From positions 1 through 64,000 of the forward strand of contig DATAZY010000099.1 in assembly GCA_036271795.1 (NCBI GenBank): a DNA stretch of 64,000 nt, written 5' to 3'. The notes beneath the pieces are model-generated. The model saw nothing but the letters and a program-made list of their open reading frames with translations, did no database searches and had not been told where the DNA came from. This DNA is from Galbitalea sp036271795 (GTDB lineage: Bacteria; Actinomycetota; Actinomycetes; Actinomycetales; Microbacteriaceae). Shown piece by piece: positions 43,157-51,761 of this stretch. A program made the position numbers and the translations under genes. Within the stretch, counting starts at the first letter, position 1. Every line of letters starts with the position of its first letter.

Positions 43157-43838
43157 TCTCTACGAAGACGAGAGCGGAGTCATCCGGGCGCTCGTTGACC
43201 GACTCGGCCACGACCTTGAGCCGTCCATCCTCATCGGAGGATGGGCGACCTTCGTTCGCGTCGGCGGCGAGATCAGTCTCGACATCGACCTCATTACTTC
43301 GCAGGAGAGCCGCCACAAACTGGAGCAGCTCATGACGGACCTCTCCCCTACTAACAACGATCAGGGCCGGATGCTACGGGCAACAGTCGACGACGTGCAC
43401 CTAGATATCTACCTGCCCTACGAATCCCAACTGGGCAGCAGACTGCGACTCAGAGTGGAAGTGCTGGCCGAGTATCCTGACGAAGCCCCGTTCGAAAGCT
43501 GGACACTTCTGCGCCTCGAGGCGCATATCGCCACCAAAATCGCGGATCTCCTCGACCGACACTTCTCGGAGAAAGGCCAGAAGGATGCCCGCGAGATCCT
43601 CGCGCTGCTGAAGCTCGACGGCGTCGACCCAGCCGTCGCGGCCGAGGTCCTGCACCGAGCATCCACAATTGAGATCGACGTGCTGCCCGACATGATCGGC
43701 CAGGCATTCGACCTCATCGCAAATATCATCACGCTGTCGAAGGCTGAACGGAAGCTTCTGGCCGCAGCAAGGAAATCTTGGGTAGCCGAACTTCACCGTC
43801 AAGGCACGCAACCGCAGACGGCGCGACCGAAACTCTGA
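43149..43838 (+). CDS. AbiEii-like nucleotidyltransferase toxin
   Basis: The 229-residue protein has the minimal nucleotidyltransferase motif GGWATFV...LDID with Gly30, Gly31 and metal-binding Asp45 and Asp47, followed by LRLEAHIATKIADLLDRH, a conserved Lys-containing segment of the family. AbiEii/MenT enzymes transfer nucleotides to target molecules such as tRNA and arrest growth. The start is GTG 43149, within the end of the antitoxin gene. Confidence 0.78.
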   Translation: MPNLYEDESGVIRALVDRLGHDLEPSILIGGWATFVRVGGEISLDIDLITSQESRHKLEQLMTDLSPTNNDQGRMLRATVDDVHLDIYLPYESQLGSRLRLRVEVLAEYPDEAPFESWTLLRLEAHIATKIADLLDRHFSEKGQKDAREILALLKLDGVDPAVAAEVLHRASTIEIDVLPDMIGQAFDLIANIITLSKAERKLLAAARKSWVAELHRQGTQPQTARPKL

Positions 43839-43841
43839 AAC

Positions 43842-44258
43842 TCAATCGCTCGTGTCCAGCAACTCAGCCGCTGCGGCACGAACGTCCCGATCCTGCGCCT
43901 TCGCTACGGCAATTACACTTCCCGCGACAACGACCGCGCCGCCCTCCAGGATGGCAAGCCCGGAATGCCGCCGATGCAGTACCCCGACCGAGTCGAACGC
44001 ACGACCTTTTCGAGCGAGCGCCAAGATGTCCGCAACAGCACTCCCCTGGTCATCCCACTCCGGAACTGCAGTCCTCGCGAGCGCGCCGATAAGTCTCTGG
44101 TCGCAGTGCCAGCTGTCGGCCAGCCCCGCACTCACCCCGATAACCTGTCCTACGGATGCCTTCGCTGCGTCGGTCGGTTCGGGTTCGATTCTCCAGAGCA
44201 CAGCTTCCGCGAGTCCACGCTGGCCGTCGCCGAGGGCTTCGGTGACAATACGCAGCAC
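43842..44258 (-). pseudogene. Unrecognised coding remnant, probably 5'-truncated
   Basis: The minus-strand frame from GTG 44258 encodes 138 residues of ordinary protein composition (for example PTDAAKASVGQVIGVSAGLADSWHC). The frame stays open upstream for another 43 codons to a stop at 44388-44390, and those codons (including ARDALSAKKSPSLIAADDR) also look protein-like but contain no start codon. This suggests a gene that lost its 5' part. No domain is recognised. A short intact gene starting at 44258 is the alternative. It is convergent with the AbiEii-like gene. Confidence 0.4.
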
Positions 44259-44390
44259 CGTGCGGGCATGCCGGGCTTGTGGACGATCGTCGGCCGCGAT
44301 TAGGGAAGGGCTCTTTTTTGCACTTAGAGCATCACGCGCAAATTGGTCTTTGCCGCGTTCACACTCAGAGGTCGATCGTGCGGTGGCTCA

Positions 44391-44619
44391 TCCGGGTGCC
44401 GACAACTCTGCTCCGCGGGGGATTCGGCGCTCCGTGGTGAGAGGCGCAATGGGTTTCGTGGTTCAGCGCAGACGAGGTGATGTCCCGCTGAGTGGTGACA
44501 TCGCCCAAGAAATGGGAAGCAACCACCTGCGCGGTTTGACATCAAGGTAACCGAAACACCCGCCCGCCCGGACAATTTATTTGGTGCTTCTCATTGGGCG
44601 CCGGTCTGTCCGACTGTGC
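44391..44619. other. Non-coding stretch with a possible IS-end-like inverted repeat
   Basis: GGTGATGTC (44476-44484) faces GACATCGCC (44497-44505), matching at 8 of 9 positions, with a further GACATC at 44538. Paired GATGTC/GACATC sequences of this kind occur at ends of some actinobacterial IS481-like elements, but no transposase is present. Otherwise I see nothing supportable here. Confidence 0.3.
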
Positions 44620-45531
44620 CTAGATACCCCGGCCTGCCGCCCAGCGTGCCAGGTCGGGATAGCCGCCGGCTGCGAGGTCTTCGAGCAGACTCGGATGGGC
44701 GGGCATCCAGTTGAAGCGCTTGCGGGTCAGCGCGCTCGAGGATGGCTGGTCGACCGCGTAAATGGCAGCCAACGGTCCAAACCGCTCACCCGGTACCTGT
44801 TCGACCGGGATCGCGAGTACTTCGCCTATCGCCTCGGCCAGCGACAGCATTGTGTCGCCCTCGTCACCGACAGCGTGCAGGTTCGTGCCGGGAGGGGCGC
44901 CCTCAACGGCGAGGCGGAAGAGGGTCGCGGCGTCGAGGCGGTGAACTGCGGGCCATCGCTGGGTGCCATCACCGACATAACCCGAGACGCCGGTTCGCTG
45001 CGCGTTGGCAATGAGCGCGGACGCGAAGCCGTAGGCCGACCCCCGTAGATGAACCGACCGCGGCAACCGCACGACGGATGACCGAACGCCCTGCTCGGCC
45101 AATGCGAGCACCGCGATTGAGTTGAGGCCACGACCGCCCATCGGTCCCTGGGTGGCGGATGGGTCATCTTCAGTCGAAGCTCGACCAGGAACGAAAGGTG
45201 TTCCCCCGGCGTGCACAAACGGCTTGCCGGTGCCCGCGAGCACTTCGCCGATGGTCTTCACCGTGTTCGCCTCTTCATCGATGCCGGGCCCAAGGTTGCC
45301 GAAGTCGGCGCTGAAGGCAAGGTTGATGACGCCATCGGCTGCCTCGGCTCCCGCGCGAAGCGCCGTTAAGTCGGCAAGTTCGCCACGAAGCGGGGTACCA
45401 CCGGCCGCGACGATGGCGTCCGCGGAAGCCTGCGAGCGAGCGAGCCCAATGAACTCGTGGCCGGCCGCGATGAGATCGGCTGCGACGGCCGAGCCGATGT
45501 TTCCACTTGCTCCCGTGATGAAGACCCGCAT
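44620..45531 (-). CDS. NAD-dependent epimerase/NmrA-like oxidoreductase
   Basis: The 303-residue protein has the nucleotide motif MRVFITGASGNIGSAVAADL and a Rossmann fold of the extended SDR type. The Y-x-x-x-K of classical SDRs is not evident (GGRGLNSIAVLALAEQG occupies that region), so it is atypical. It starts at ATG 45531 after AGGAGT and is divergent from a TetR gene, with two operator copies between them. Confidence 0.85.
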   Translation of the reverse strand: MRVFITGASGNIGSAVAADLIAAGHEFIGLARSQASADAIVAAGGTPLRGELADLTALRAGAEAADGVINLAFSADFGNLGPGIDEEANTVKTIGEVLAGTGKPFVHAGGTPFVPGRASTEDDPSATQGPMGGRGLNSIAVLALAEQGVRSSVVRLPRSVHLRGSAYGFASALIANAQRTGVSGYVGDGTQRWPAVHRLDAATLFRLAVEGAPPGTNLHAVGDEGDTMLSLAEAIGEVLAIPVEQVPGERFGPLAAIYAVDQPSSSALTRKRFNWMPAHPSLLEDLAAGGYPDLARWAAGRGI

Positions 45532-45547
45532 GTTAACTCCTGACAGT

Positions 45548-45598
45548 GATGGGATAGATCTCGCATCACTATACGCCTGATGCGATAGATGTCGCATC
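45548..45598. promoter_or_regulatory. Two tandem TetR operators
   Basis: GATGGGATAGATCTCGCATC (45548-45567) and GATGCGATAGATGTCGCATC (45579-45598) are near-identical 20-bp palindromic sites 31 bp apart between the divergent oxidoreductase and TetR genes. The second has perfect 7-bp arms GATGCGA/TCGCATC. Confidence 0.8.
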
Positions 45599-45613
45599 GG
45601 ATAGAATGACGAC

Positions 45614-46174
45614 ATGCCACGTTGGGAGCCGGATGCACGCGAACGGCTCGTAATCGCCGCAGTGCAACTCTTCTCCGAGCAAGGGTATGACGAGACGACC
45701 GTCGCCGAGATCGCTCAGCGGGCCGGTGTGACGTCGAGCACCTTCCACCGACACTTCCCCGACAAGCACGACGTTTTGGCTGCAGGTCAGGAGACGGTCT
45801 CGCGCCTGCTCGCCGAGGGAATCGCCGCCGCGCCCGTCGACGCATCCCCGCTCGACGCAGTGGCCGAAGGGCTCAACCGTGCCGCGAGCGCGTACAAACC
45901 AGAACGGTCTTCACTCATTGCCGCCGCCATTGCGACCAGCACCGAACTGCAGGAACGCGCAGCCCTCAAGCAGGTCGGCACCACCGCGGCCATGTCCGAT
46001 GCCCTCATCGCACGTCGTGTTACTGAGCCGTTAGCCCGTTTGGCAGCCGAAGTCGGCGCGCTAGCCCTCAAGGGCGGGTTTGCTGCCTGGGTGGCAGGCG
46101 GGACAGAACAGGACCTGAGCAGGCTGATGCGTGCCGAACTCGATCGGATCCGCGCGACGGCGGCTCAACTCTAA
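45614..46174 (+). CDS. TetR-family repressor
   Basis: The 186-residue regulator has its HTH in TVAEIAQRAGVTSSTFHRHFPDKHDVLAAG. The start is 16 bp from the nearest palindromic operator, so it must autoregulate and repress the divergent oxidoreductase. The ligand is unknown. Confidence 0.88.
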   Translation: MPRWEPDARERLVIAAVQLFSEQGYDETTVAEIAQRAGVTSSTFHRHFPDKHDVLAAGQETVSRLLAEGIAAAPVDASPLDAVAEGLNRAASAYKPERSSLIAAAIATSTELQERAALKQVGTTAAMSDALIARRVTEPLARLAAEVGALALKGGFAAWVAGGTEQDLSRLMRAELDRIRATAAQL

Positions 46175-46390
46175 GCCGGCGCACTCTACGACCCCACGCC
46201 GCTCCAGATTGACGTTGAGAACTGGGTCCAGTCACGGTCGACTGGCTCGCCTGGATTTTTCGAAACGTGGGCAGAAAGTGGGCACGAGGCCCGCAATTGC
46301 TTTTCAATGCTGCTCAATTGTGGGCATTCAACCCCTAAGAGGGCAGTTATTTGTTGCCAAAACATGGCTCTGATCAGCACTTTTCTTAAG

Positions 46391-46462
46391 TGCCCCTGGA
46401 GGGACTCGAACCCCCAACCGTTTCCTTAGGACGGAACTGCTCTTCCATTGAGCTACAGAGGC
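46391..46462 (-). tRNA. tRNA-Arg (anticodon CCT)
   Basis: Read on the minus strand, the sequence folds as a tRNA: acceptor GCCTCTG/CAGGGGC, D stem GCTC/GAGC, anticodon loop GTCCTAA with anticodon CCT, and T arm GGGGG-TTCGAGT-CCCTC with discriminator A. CCA is not encoded. The lowest pair of the anticodon stem is a G-A mismatch. Two partial copies of its 3' end at 20797 and 42314 mark it as an integration site. A GCACTT/AAGTGC hairpin follows its 3' end. Confidence 0.92.
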
Positions 46463-46517
46463 TGGCGGGACGAGTTTATCCCGATCACTATCGGTGCCCG
46501 GCGTTAGGCTGCCGACG

Positions 46518-47381
46518 ATGACTGAGAAGACCGGGCGGGCGTACATCGGGACATCCGGATGGAAGAAGCCGCAGTGGCGTGGCGACTTCTACCCGAAAGG
46601 GCTCGTCCAGCGGCGCGAGCTCGAGTATGCGTCTCGGCAGCTGACCTCGCTCGAGATCAATTCCACCTTCCACGGACTTCAGAAACCGTCCACCTTCACC
46701 AACTGGAGAATCGAAACGCCAGACGACTTCGTCTTCGCGATCAAGGGGCACGAGGTCGTCTCGCGCACGGCACTCTTCCCGACAGCGCGCGTGCATCTCG
46801 CCGACTTCTTCGCATCCGGGGTCCTCGAGCTGCGCGAGAAACTCGGACCCCTGCTCTGGCAACTGCCCGAGAAGTCGAAGTTCGACGCCGAGAGGCTTGA
46901 CCGGTTTCTGTCCCTGCTACCCCGGTCCGGTGCAGAGGCCGCCCGTCTTGCCGAAGAGTCGGAAACTGGCGACGGGAGTGGTAGCCACCTGCCCGACCGT
47001 CCACTTCGGCACGCGATCGAGGTTCGCGACGCCAGCTATCTGGATGCCGACTTCGCCTCGCTTCTGAAGTCGTACAACATCGCAATTGTGTTCACTAACG
47101 CGCCAGGTGCGCCCGATTTTCGAGAACTCACGAGCGACTTCGTCTACCTTCGCCTCAGCAGCGGCGAAGATAACTACGCGAATGGATACGACGACGACTC
47201 CCTAGATGGCTGGGCGACGCGGATCACCGCCTGGGTCGGCGGCCCGCCGTCGCGCGACGTCTTCGCCTACTTCAAGAACCCTGCCGGCGTGCTTCCGCAC
47301 ACACCGCACAACGCGACCAAACTCATTGCACGTCTCGAGCCACGCGTGCAAGCCCGGGCGTCCGAACCGCCACCTTATTAA
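46518..47381 (+). CDS. DUF72 family protein
   Basis: The 287-residue protein has the DUF72 pattern: YIGTSGWKKPQWRGDFYPKG, TSLEINSTFHGLQKPSTFTNWRIETPDDFVFAIKGHEVVSR, LGPLLWQLPEKSKFD and a C-terminal DVFAYFKNPAG. DUF72 is a TIM-barrel family of unknown activity with a conserved Glu/His pocket. A TAGGCT box lies seven bases before the ATG, so the mRNA may be leaderless. Confidence 0.9.
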   Translation: MTEKTGRAYIGTSGWKKPQWRGDFYPKGLVQRRELEYASRQLTSLEINSTFHGLQKPSTFTNWRIETPDDFVFAIKGHEVVSRTALFPTARVHLADFFASGVLELREKLGPLLWQLPEKSKFDAERLDRFLSLLPRSGAEAARLAEESETGDGSGSHLPDRPLRHAIEVRDASYLDADFASLLKSYNIAIVFTNAPGAPDFRELTSDFVYLRLSSGEDNYANGYDDDSLDGWATRITAWVGGPPSRDVFAYFKNPAGVLPHTPHNATKLIARLEPRVQARASEPPPY

Positions 47382-47390
47382 TATGGCTTC

Positions 47391-47996
47391 GTGCAGGCGA
47401 CAGGTACGGGAACGAAACGGTCCGTAAAACTGAGGCTCACGATTGCGGCCTGGATCACCATCCTCGTCCTGACCGGCGGGTTCCAGTTTTATCGCGCCGC
47501 GATACCGGACGGGGCCGTGTTCATCGCGATGGCGATCGCGCTGATCGTGGGCGAGACGGGGATCCTCAGCCGCCTCGACGGAAAGGGGCTGAGACCGCGT
47601 CGCCTCGTTGTGGCGATCGCCCTCGCTGTCGACGCCGCCGTGCTGGTCCTCACTCCGCGACACGGCTACGCGGATGGCATCGCAATCGCCGTAACTGGAC
47701 TGTCGGTGTTCTTGGTGGCCTGGCCGAAGGAGTCATCGGGCGAAACCGCACCCGAGCCGTGGGCGCCGCGCATGACTCGCGCGGCGATCGCCTGGGCGAT
47801 CCTCGGTATTGCCTTCTGCATCTGGGAACTGGCGATGTACTTTCTCGGCTACGGCCAGGACGGCCGCACCGCGTTTCCGGCGCTCTCCGACATCCTCGAT
47901 CCCGTGCTGGACAGTCCAATTGGACGATTGCTCGGGGCGGCAGCGTGGTTGGCCGGCGGGATAGCGCTCACTCGGCGGGGACGGAAGTCGGCATGA
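47391..47996 (+). CDS. Multi-pass membrane protein of unknown function
   Basis: The 201-residue product has about five to six membrane helices (LRLTIAAWITILVLTGGFQFY; AVFIAMAIALIVGE; LVVAIALAVDAAVLVL; AIAWAILGIAFCIWELAMYFLG). The GTG at 47391 sits six bases after a TAATAT box and has no ribosome binding site, suggesting a leaderless transcript. It overlaps the next small membrane gene by 4 bp. Confidence 0.75.
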   Translation: MQATGTGTKRSVKLRLTIAAWITILVLTGGFQFYRAAIPDGAVFIAMAIALIVGETGILSRLDGKGLRPRRLVVAIALAVDAAVLVLTPRHGYADGIAIAVTGLSVFLVAWPKESSGETAPEPWAPRMTRAAIAWAILGIAFCIWELAMYFLGYGQDGRTAFPALSDILDPVLDSPIGRLLGAAAWLAGGIALTRRGRKSA

Positions 47997-48211
47997 TCGG
48001 CGACATTGGTTTTGCAGTCGAGGGCATCTGGCTCATCGCATTAGTCATCTGGGGGTACCGGGACCACGTTCGCTTCGCGACGTTCGGCGAACTGCTCGAT
48101 CGAGTCATGGCGACCCGAGCCGCCCGCATCTGCATCCTGACGTTCTGGTGGTGGCTCGGCTGGCACTTCTTCTTCGCGCAGACCGTCGACCCTCCCGTCA
48201 TCGGGCACTAG
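47993..48211 (+). CDS. Small membrane protein (DUF6186-like)
   Basis: The 72-residue product has an N-terminal membrane helix (FAVEGIWLIALVIWGY) and a second hydrophobic region ICILTFWWWLGWHFFFAQT. The Trp-rich WWWLGWHFF ending is characteristic of a small actinobacterial membrane family; I recall the label DUF6186 but cannot verify it. ATGA overlap with the preceding gene indicates coupled translation and a joint membrane function. Confidence 0.7.
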   Translation: MIGDIGFAVEGIWLIALVIWGYRDHVRFATFGELLDRVMATRAARICILTFWWWLGWHFFFAQTVDPPVIGH

Positions 48212-48214
48212 CGA

Positions 48215-48571
48215 CTAACCCCAAGAGTGCGGCCGCAGCCTGTCCTCGATCGGAAAGCCCACCGAATACTCCGCGAAAGGGGCATCGATCGCGCCCCAGT
48301 CCTCCCCCTTGAGTCGGACACTGTCTGCCGAAACCTCGACGATACGCACTCGAAGCCAGCGACCATTGTCATCGAGAAAGTCGTACGGATCGGCGAGATA
48401 TCCGATGCCCATCGACTCGAGCGTCTCCTCGGCACCGAGCCAGTCGACCACATCGGTCACCGGCCGACGCAGCAGATCCACGACGACGAAACCATCGGCC
48501 TCCGGACGCATCCAGCCGACCAGTTCGCCGTCGCCACGACGATGCTCGATCCAGTCAGGAGATATTGACAC
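48215..48571 (-). CDS. Conserved hypothetical cytosolic protein
   Basis: From GTG 48571 the 118-residue product reads SISPDWIEHRRGDGELVGWMRPEADGF and later GIGYLADPYDFLDDNGRWLRVRIVEVSADSVRLKGEDWGA. It is acidic, has no signal or membrane segment, and resembles short actinobacterial hypothetical proteins. I do not know its function. A longer start at 48616 is possible. Confidence 0.7.
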   Translation of the reverse strand: MSISPDWIEHRRGDGELVGWMRPEADGFVVVDLLRRPVTDVVDWLGAEETLESMGIGYLADPYDFLDDNGRWLRVRIVEVSADSVRLKGEDWGAIDAPFAEYSVGFPIEDRLRPHSWG

Positions 48572-48685
48572 CGCTTGACGATAGCAACAGCGCCGTCCTG
48601 ATGTGGCCGAATTCATCGGGAGTTCATTGCCTGCGAGGCCACCGCGTACGTAACCTCGAATTATCGAGGACTCTGAGGGGTGACC

Positions 48686-50257
48686 ATGACTGACACCGTC
48701 GAACGCATCTCGGCGATCATTGCGAAGAACCTTTCCACGCTGCGCAAACCCGGGGTACTCAGCGTGCGTCCCGGCTTCGAGCTGAAAGGCGGATGGCTGA
48801 CCGGCAAACCGGCCATCGTCGTAACCGTTGCCGACAAACGAGTGGATGTCGCACCATCCGACCTCCTGCCCGATGAGCTGGACGGAGTGACGGTAGATGT
48901 CCGCCAGGCGTCTCCCAACAAGCGGACGCGTCTGGCCGACCCCGCCGCCTACTCGGCGAAGGCGCTAACGGCACCGGACACGGGCGCGATTCCTGAGTTC
49001 TCCAATGAAATCGACCTGGTCGACGAAGCTCCACGAGCCGTTCCCGTGCTCGCCGCCAAATCCGCGCCAAAGCCCGAGCTGCCATACACCGCGCCGACGG
49101 GGGTCGCGCTCGAACCCGTCACGGGGTCGACGACAATTCATCTGAGCGCAAGTCCCGACTCCGGTTGGCCGACCCTCAAGACCTTCCTCGGCGCAACCAG
49201 CGACAAGCTCTCGGTAAGCATGTACGACTTCACGTCGGCGCACATCCTCGCCGAAGTCGAATCCGTGACCACCGGAAAAGACATCAAGCTCACGCTCGAT
49301 CATCCCGCCAAGAACCCCACCGCCGACCAGACAGACGAAGAGACGGTTGCCGCGCTGAAGAAATCCGAGGGCACGCGGCTCACCCAGGCGTGGGCGCTCG
49401 AGCGAATGGATCCCCTCGCCGCTGACTGGATTTTCCCGACTGCTTACCACATCAAGGTCGCCGTGCGGGACTCGTCCAGCATGTGGTTATCGAGCGGAAA
49501 CTGGAACAACTCCAACCAGCCCGACATCGATCCGGTCAACAACCCCGGCGACGCGACAGCGGCGCGCGACGGCGACCGCGACTGGCATGTCGTCGTCGAT
49601 CATCCCGGACTCGCGTCAACTTTCGAGGCGTACGTGCTCAACGACCTCGAGATCGCGGGTCAGCACGACGTGACGCCCAAAGCGACGGCACTGCTGCCCG
49701 CGGCAACACTGCCCCAGGCGACCACCCCGCCATTTGCGCAGTTCTTTGCCGCCGAAACCATCACGGACGAGATGACGATCACACCGCTCCTCACGCCCGA
49801 CGCCGGGGTCTATGCGCCAGCCGTCAAGAAACTCATCGCGGGCGCGAAGTCTTCGCTGCACATGCAGTTCCAGTACATCGAGCTTCCGTCGACACCGTCA
49901 GCGACAGGGCAGGCGTTCGTCGACCTGGTCGACGCCGTCATCGAACGTCAAAAGGCGGGCGTTGACGTGCGAATCATCATGAGCGAGTACGAAACAAGCG
50001 GATATCTCGAACAGCTTCAGACGGCCGGTCTGGATGTCGCGACATCGGTGAAGATCCAGAACAATGTCCACAATAAGGGGATCGTCGTCGACGGTATGTC
50101 CGTGCTGGTCAGCAGCCAAAACTGGTCAACGGATGGCACGCTCTACAACCGCGACGCCGGAGTCATCATCGACAATGCGCAGGTGGCGAAGTACTTCGAG
50201 CAGATCTTCGAGCACGACTGGCAGCACCTCGCCGAGCAGAAGGCCGCCGACGACTGA
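48686..50257 (+). CDS. Phospholipase D-like protein with two HKD motifs
   Basis: The 523-residue protein carries two PLD catalytic motifs: H255-x-K257-x4-D262 in YHIKVAVRD and H462-N-K464-x4-D469 in HNKGIVVD. Both are followed by the SGNWN/SSQNWS loop. An N-terminal domain of about 140 residues precedes the first PLD repeat. No signal peptide is seen. It hydrolyses or transfers phosphodiesters (lipid or nucleic acid). The ATG at 48686 is preferred for its GAGGGG spacing. The next gene overlaps by 1 bp. Confidence 0.88.
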   Translation: MTDTVERISAIIAKNLSTLRKPGVLSVRPGFELKGGWLTGKPAIVVTVADKRVDVAPSDLLPDELDGVTVDVRQASPNKRTRLADPAAYSAKALTAPDTGAIPEFSNEIDLVDEAPRAVPVLAAKSAPKPELPYTAPTGVALEPVTGSTTIHLSASPDSGWPTLKTFLGATSDKLSVSMYDFTSAHILAEVESVTTGKDIKLTLDHPAKNPTADQTDEETVAALKKSEGTRLTQAWALERMDPLAADWIFPTAYHIKVAVRDSSSMWLSSGNWNNSNQPDIDPVNNPGDATAARDGDRDWHVVVDHPGLASTFEAYVLNDLEIAGQHDVTPKATALLPAATLPQATTPPFAQFFAAETITDEMTITPLLTPDAGVYAPAVKKLIAGAKSSLHMQFQYIELPSTPSATGQAFVDLVDAVIERQKAGVDVRIIMSEYETSGYLEQLQTAGLDVATSVKIQNNVHNKGIVVDGMSVLVSSQNWSTDGTLYNRDAGVIIDNAQVAKYFEQIFEHDWQHLAEQKAADD

Positions 50258-50916
50258 TGAGGCTCCTGCTGCTTCGCCACGGGCAAACCCAGTCGAACGT
50301 GATCGGCGCGCTGGACACAGCCATCCCGGGCGCACCGCTCAACGAGCTGGGTCTGCGACAGGCCGCCGCGGTTCCGGGCGCGCTGGTCGGTCAGAAGATC
50401 GGCGGGATCGTCGCATCCACGATCCTGCGTGCACAGCAAACCGCAGAGCCGCTCGCGACCGAGCGCGCGCTTGCAGTCGACATCCTGGATGGCCTGCGCG
50501 AGATCGGTGCCGGCGAACTCGAGATGCTCTCCGATCCCAAGTCACAGGGCATCTACACCGCAACCGCCTTCGCCTGGGCGAAAGGCGACCTGCAACTCCG
50601 GATGCCCGGCGGCGAAACCGGGCTCCAGTTCTTCGACCGCTTCGACGACGCGATCGCAGACATCCTTGCCCAGGATGACGCAACGGTAGTCGCGGTCAGC
50701 CATGGCGCGGCGATCCGCACCTGGGTTGCCGCGCGCTGCGAGAACACCGAGGGCGGCTTCGCGGGAAGCCACCAACTCGACAACACGGGTGTCGCGATTC
50801 TCGAAGGCGACGAAGTCAAACGCTGGCGTCTCATCAACTGGCGCTCGGAACCGCTCGGCGGCACCGATCTCGCAGACGAACGCGCGGTCGACCCGACCGG
50901 CGAAACACTCGGGTAG
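50257..50916 (+). CDS. Histidine phosphatase (phosphoglycerate mutase-like)
   Basis: The 219-residue protein has the RHG motif LLLRHGQTQSN with phospho-His at residue 8, the second His in VVAVSHGAAIR, and STILRAQQTAEPL. It is a branch-1 histidine phosphatase that dephosphorylates small molecules. It is coupled to the PLD-like gene (TGATG). Confidence 0.9.
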   Translation: MRLLLLRHGQTQSNVIGALDTAIPGAPLNELGLRQAAAVPGALVGQKIGGIVASTILRAQQTAEPLATERALAVDILDGLREIGAGELEMLSDPKSQGIYTATAFAWAKGDLQLRMPGGETGLQFFDRFDDAIADILAQDDATVVAVSHGAAIRTWVAARCENTEGGFAGSHQLDNTGVAILEGDEVKRWRLINWRSEPLGGTDLADERAVDPTGETLG

Positions 50917-50922
50917 AGGTCG

Positions 50923-51426
50923 CTACGCAGCAGGTACCAGGTATTCGTCCCACTGCGGCTCGGCGCGCTCAACACCGCGAACGAGCCAGGTCGCACCGTG
51001 TGGCGCGCGCGGACGGATACGAAGAGTCCAGCGCATTTCTCCCGGCGTCTTGTCGCCCTTGAGGTTGTTGCAGGAGAGACAGCACGCGACCAGGTTCTCC
51101 CACGAGTCGGCGCCGCCACGCGAGCGCGGCAGAACGTGGTCGATGGTTCCGGCAGATCCACCACAGTAAGCACAACGGTGCGCGTCACGGCGAAGCACGC
51201 CGCGTCGGGACACCGGCACGTTGCGACCACTCGGGATGCGCACATAGCGGCGAAGGATGATGACGGATGGCCGGTCCCAGAGGCGATCCGATCCGAACAC
51301 AGGATGCTCATCATCGCTCGCGACGATCGTCGCTTTCTCGTTCATCACGAGCACGATTGCTCGTTTGAAGGACACGACGGCGAGCGGTTCGTACCCGGCA
51401 TTGAGGACCAGTGTGCGCATTGTCAT
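50923..51426 (-). CDS. HNH endonuclease domain protein
   Basis: The 167-residue protein contains the zinc-binding HNH module CAYCGGSAGTIDHVLPRSRGGADSWENLVACCLSCNNLKGDKTP, here with the DH of the active site and the two CxxC zinc pairs. It is of the standalone type common in actinobacteria (MRTLVLNAGYEPLAVVSFKRAI), of uncertain biological role. Confidence 0.9.
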   Translation of the reverse strand: MTMRTLVLNAGYEPLAVVSFKRAIVLVMNEKATIVASDDEHPVFGSDRLWDRPSVIILRRYVRIPSGRNVPVSRRGVLRRDAHRCAYCGGSAGTIDHVLPRSRGGADSWENLVACCLSCNNLKGDKTPGEMRWTLRIRPRAPHGATWLVRGVERAEPQWDEYLVPAA

Positions 51427-51761
51427 CCTTTCGACGGCGCCTGCACGGCTTGCAGGCGTTTCGAATGCACCCAGGGCGTTTCGAGTCAGGAGTTAGTAGC
51501 TACAGAAAAGGCACTGTCGTTGTCGACAGTGCCTCGGCCATTCAATGCGTGAAGTTGCTCACGCAGGGGTAACTGCTGTGGCGTATGAAGAAGAAGGCGC
51601 GCGCGTCCACGGTTTGGACGGTGCGTATCGACAACATTCGCTCTCCTGGCGGCTCAATAGACCCAAGGGTTACAGGGTAACGCAGAAACGCAGGGTAGCC
51701 CGGGTAACGCAACGCGAACGAGATCCGACGAAATCGGAAACGGTTTCGCCCCCCCCAGCGG
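51427..51761. other. Intergenic region with hairpins
   Basis: The region holds no supportable gene. It contains an 11-bp perfect stem AGGCACTGTCG/CGACAGTGCCT (51509-51534) that reads into TTTTCTG on the minus strand and is a likely terminator of the NlpC/P60 transcript, a second stem TGCGTGA/TCACGCA (51546-51565), and a short CGAAATCG/CGGTTTCG stem at 51729-51748 next to an eight-C run. Confidence 0.6.

Noticed and set aside
43852..44550. 232-codon plus-strand frame beside the toxin gene
   Set aside because: Ser/Arg/Thr-rich composition typical of the shadow of the minus-strand coding remnant; no domain seen.
20784..46462. Integrase or transposase inside the island
   Set aside because: All sizeable frames between the attachment copies are assigned to other families; none shows tyrosine or serine recombinase motifs.
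51640..51720. CRISPR-like short repeats (GGTTACAGGGTAACGCAG and similar)
   Set aside because: Only short imperfect repeats without regular spacing or cas genes.
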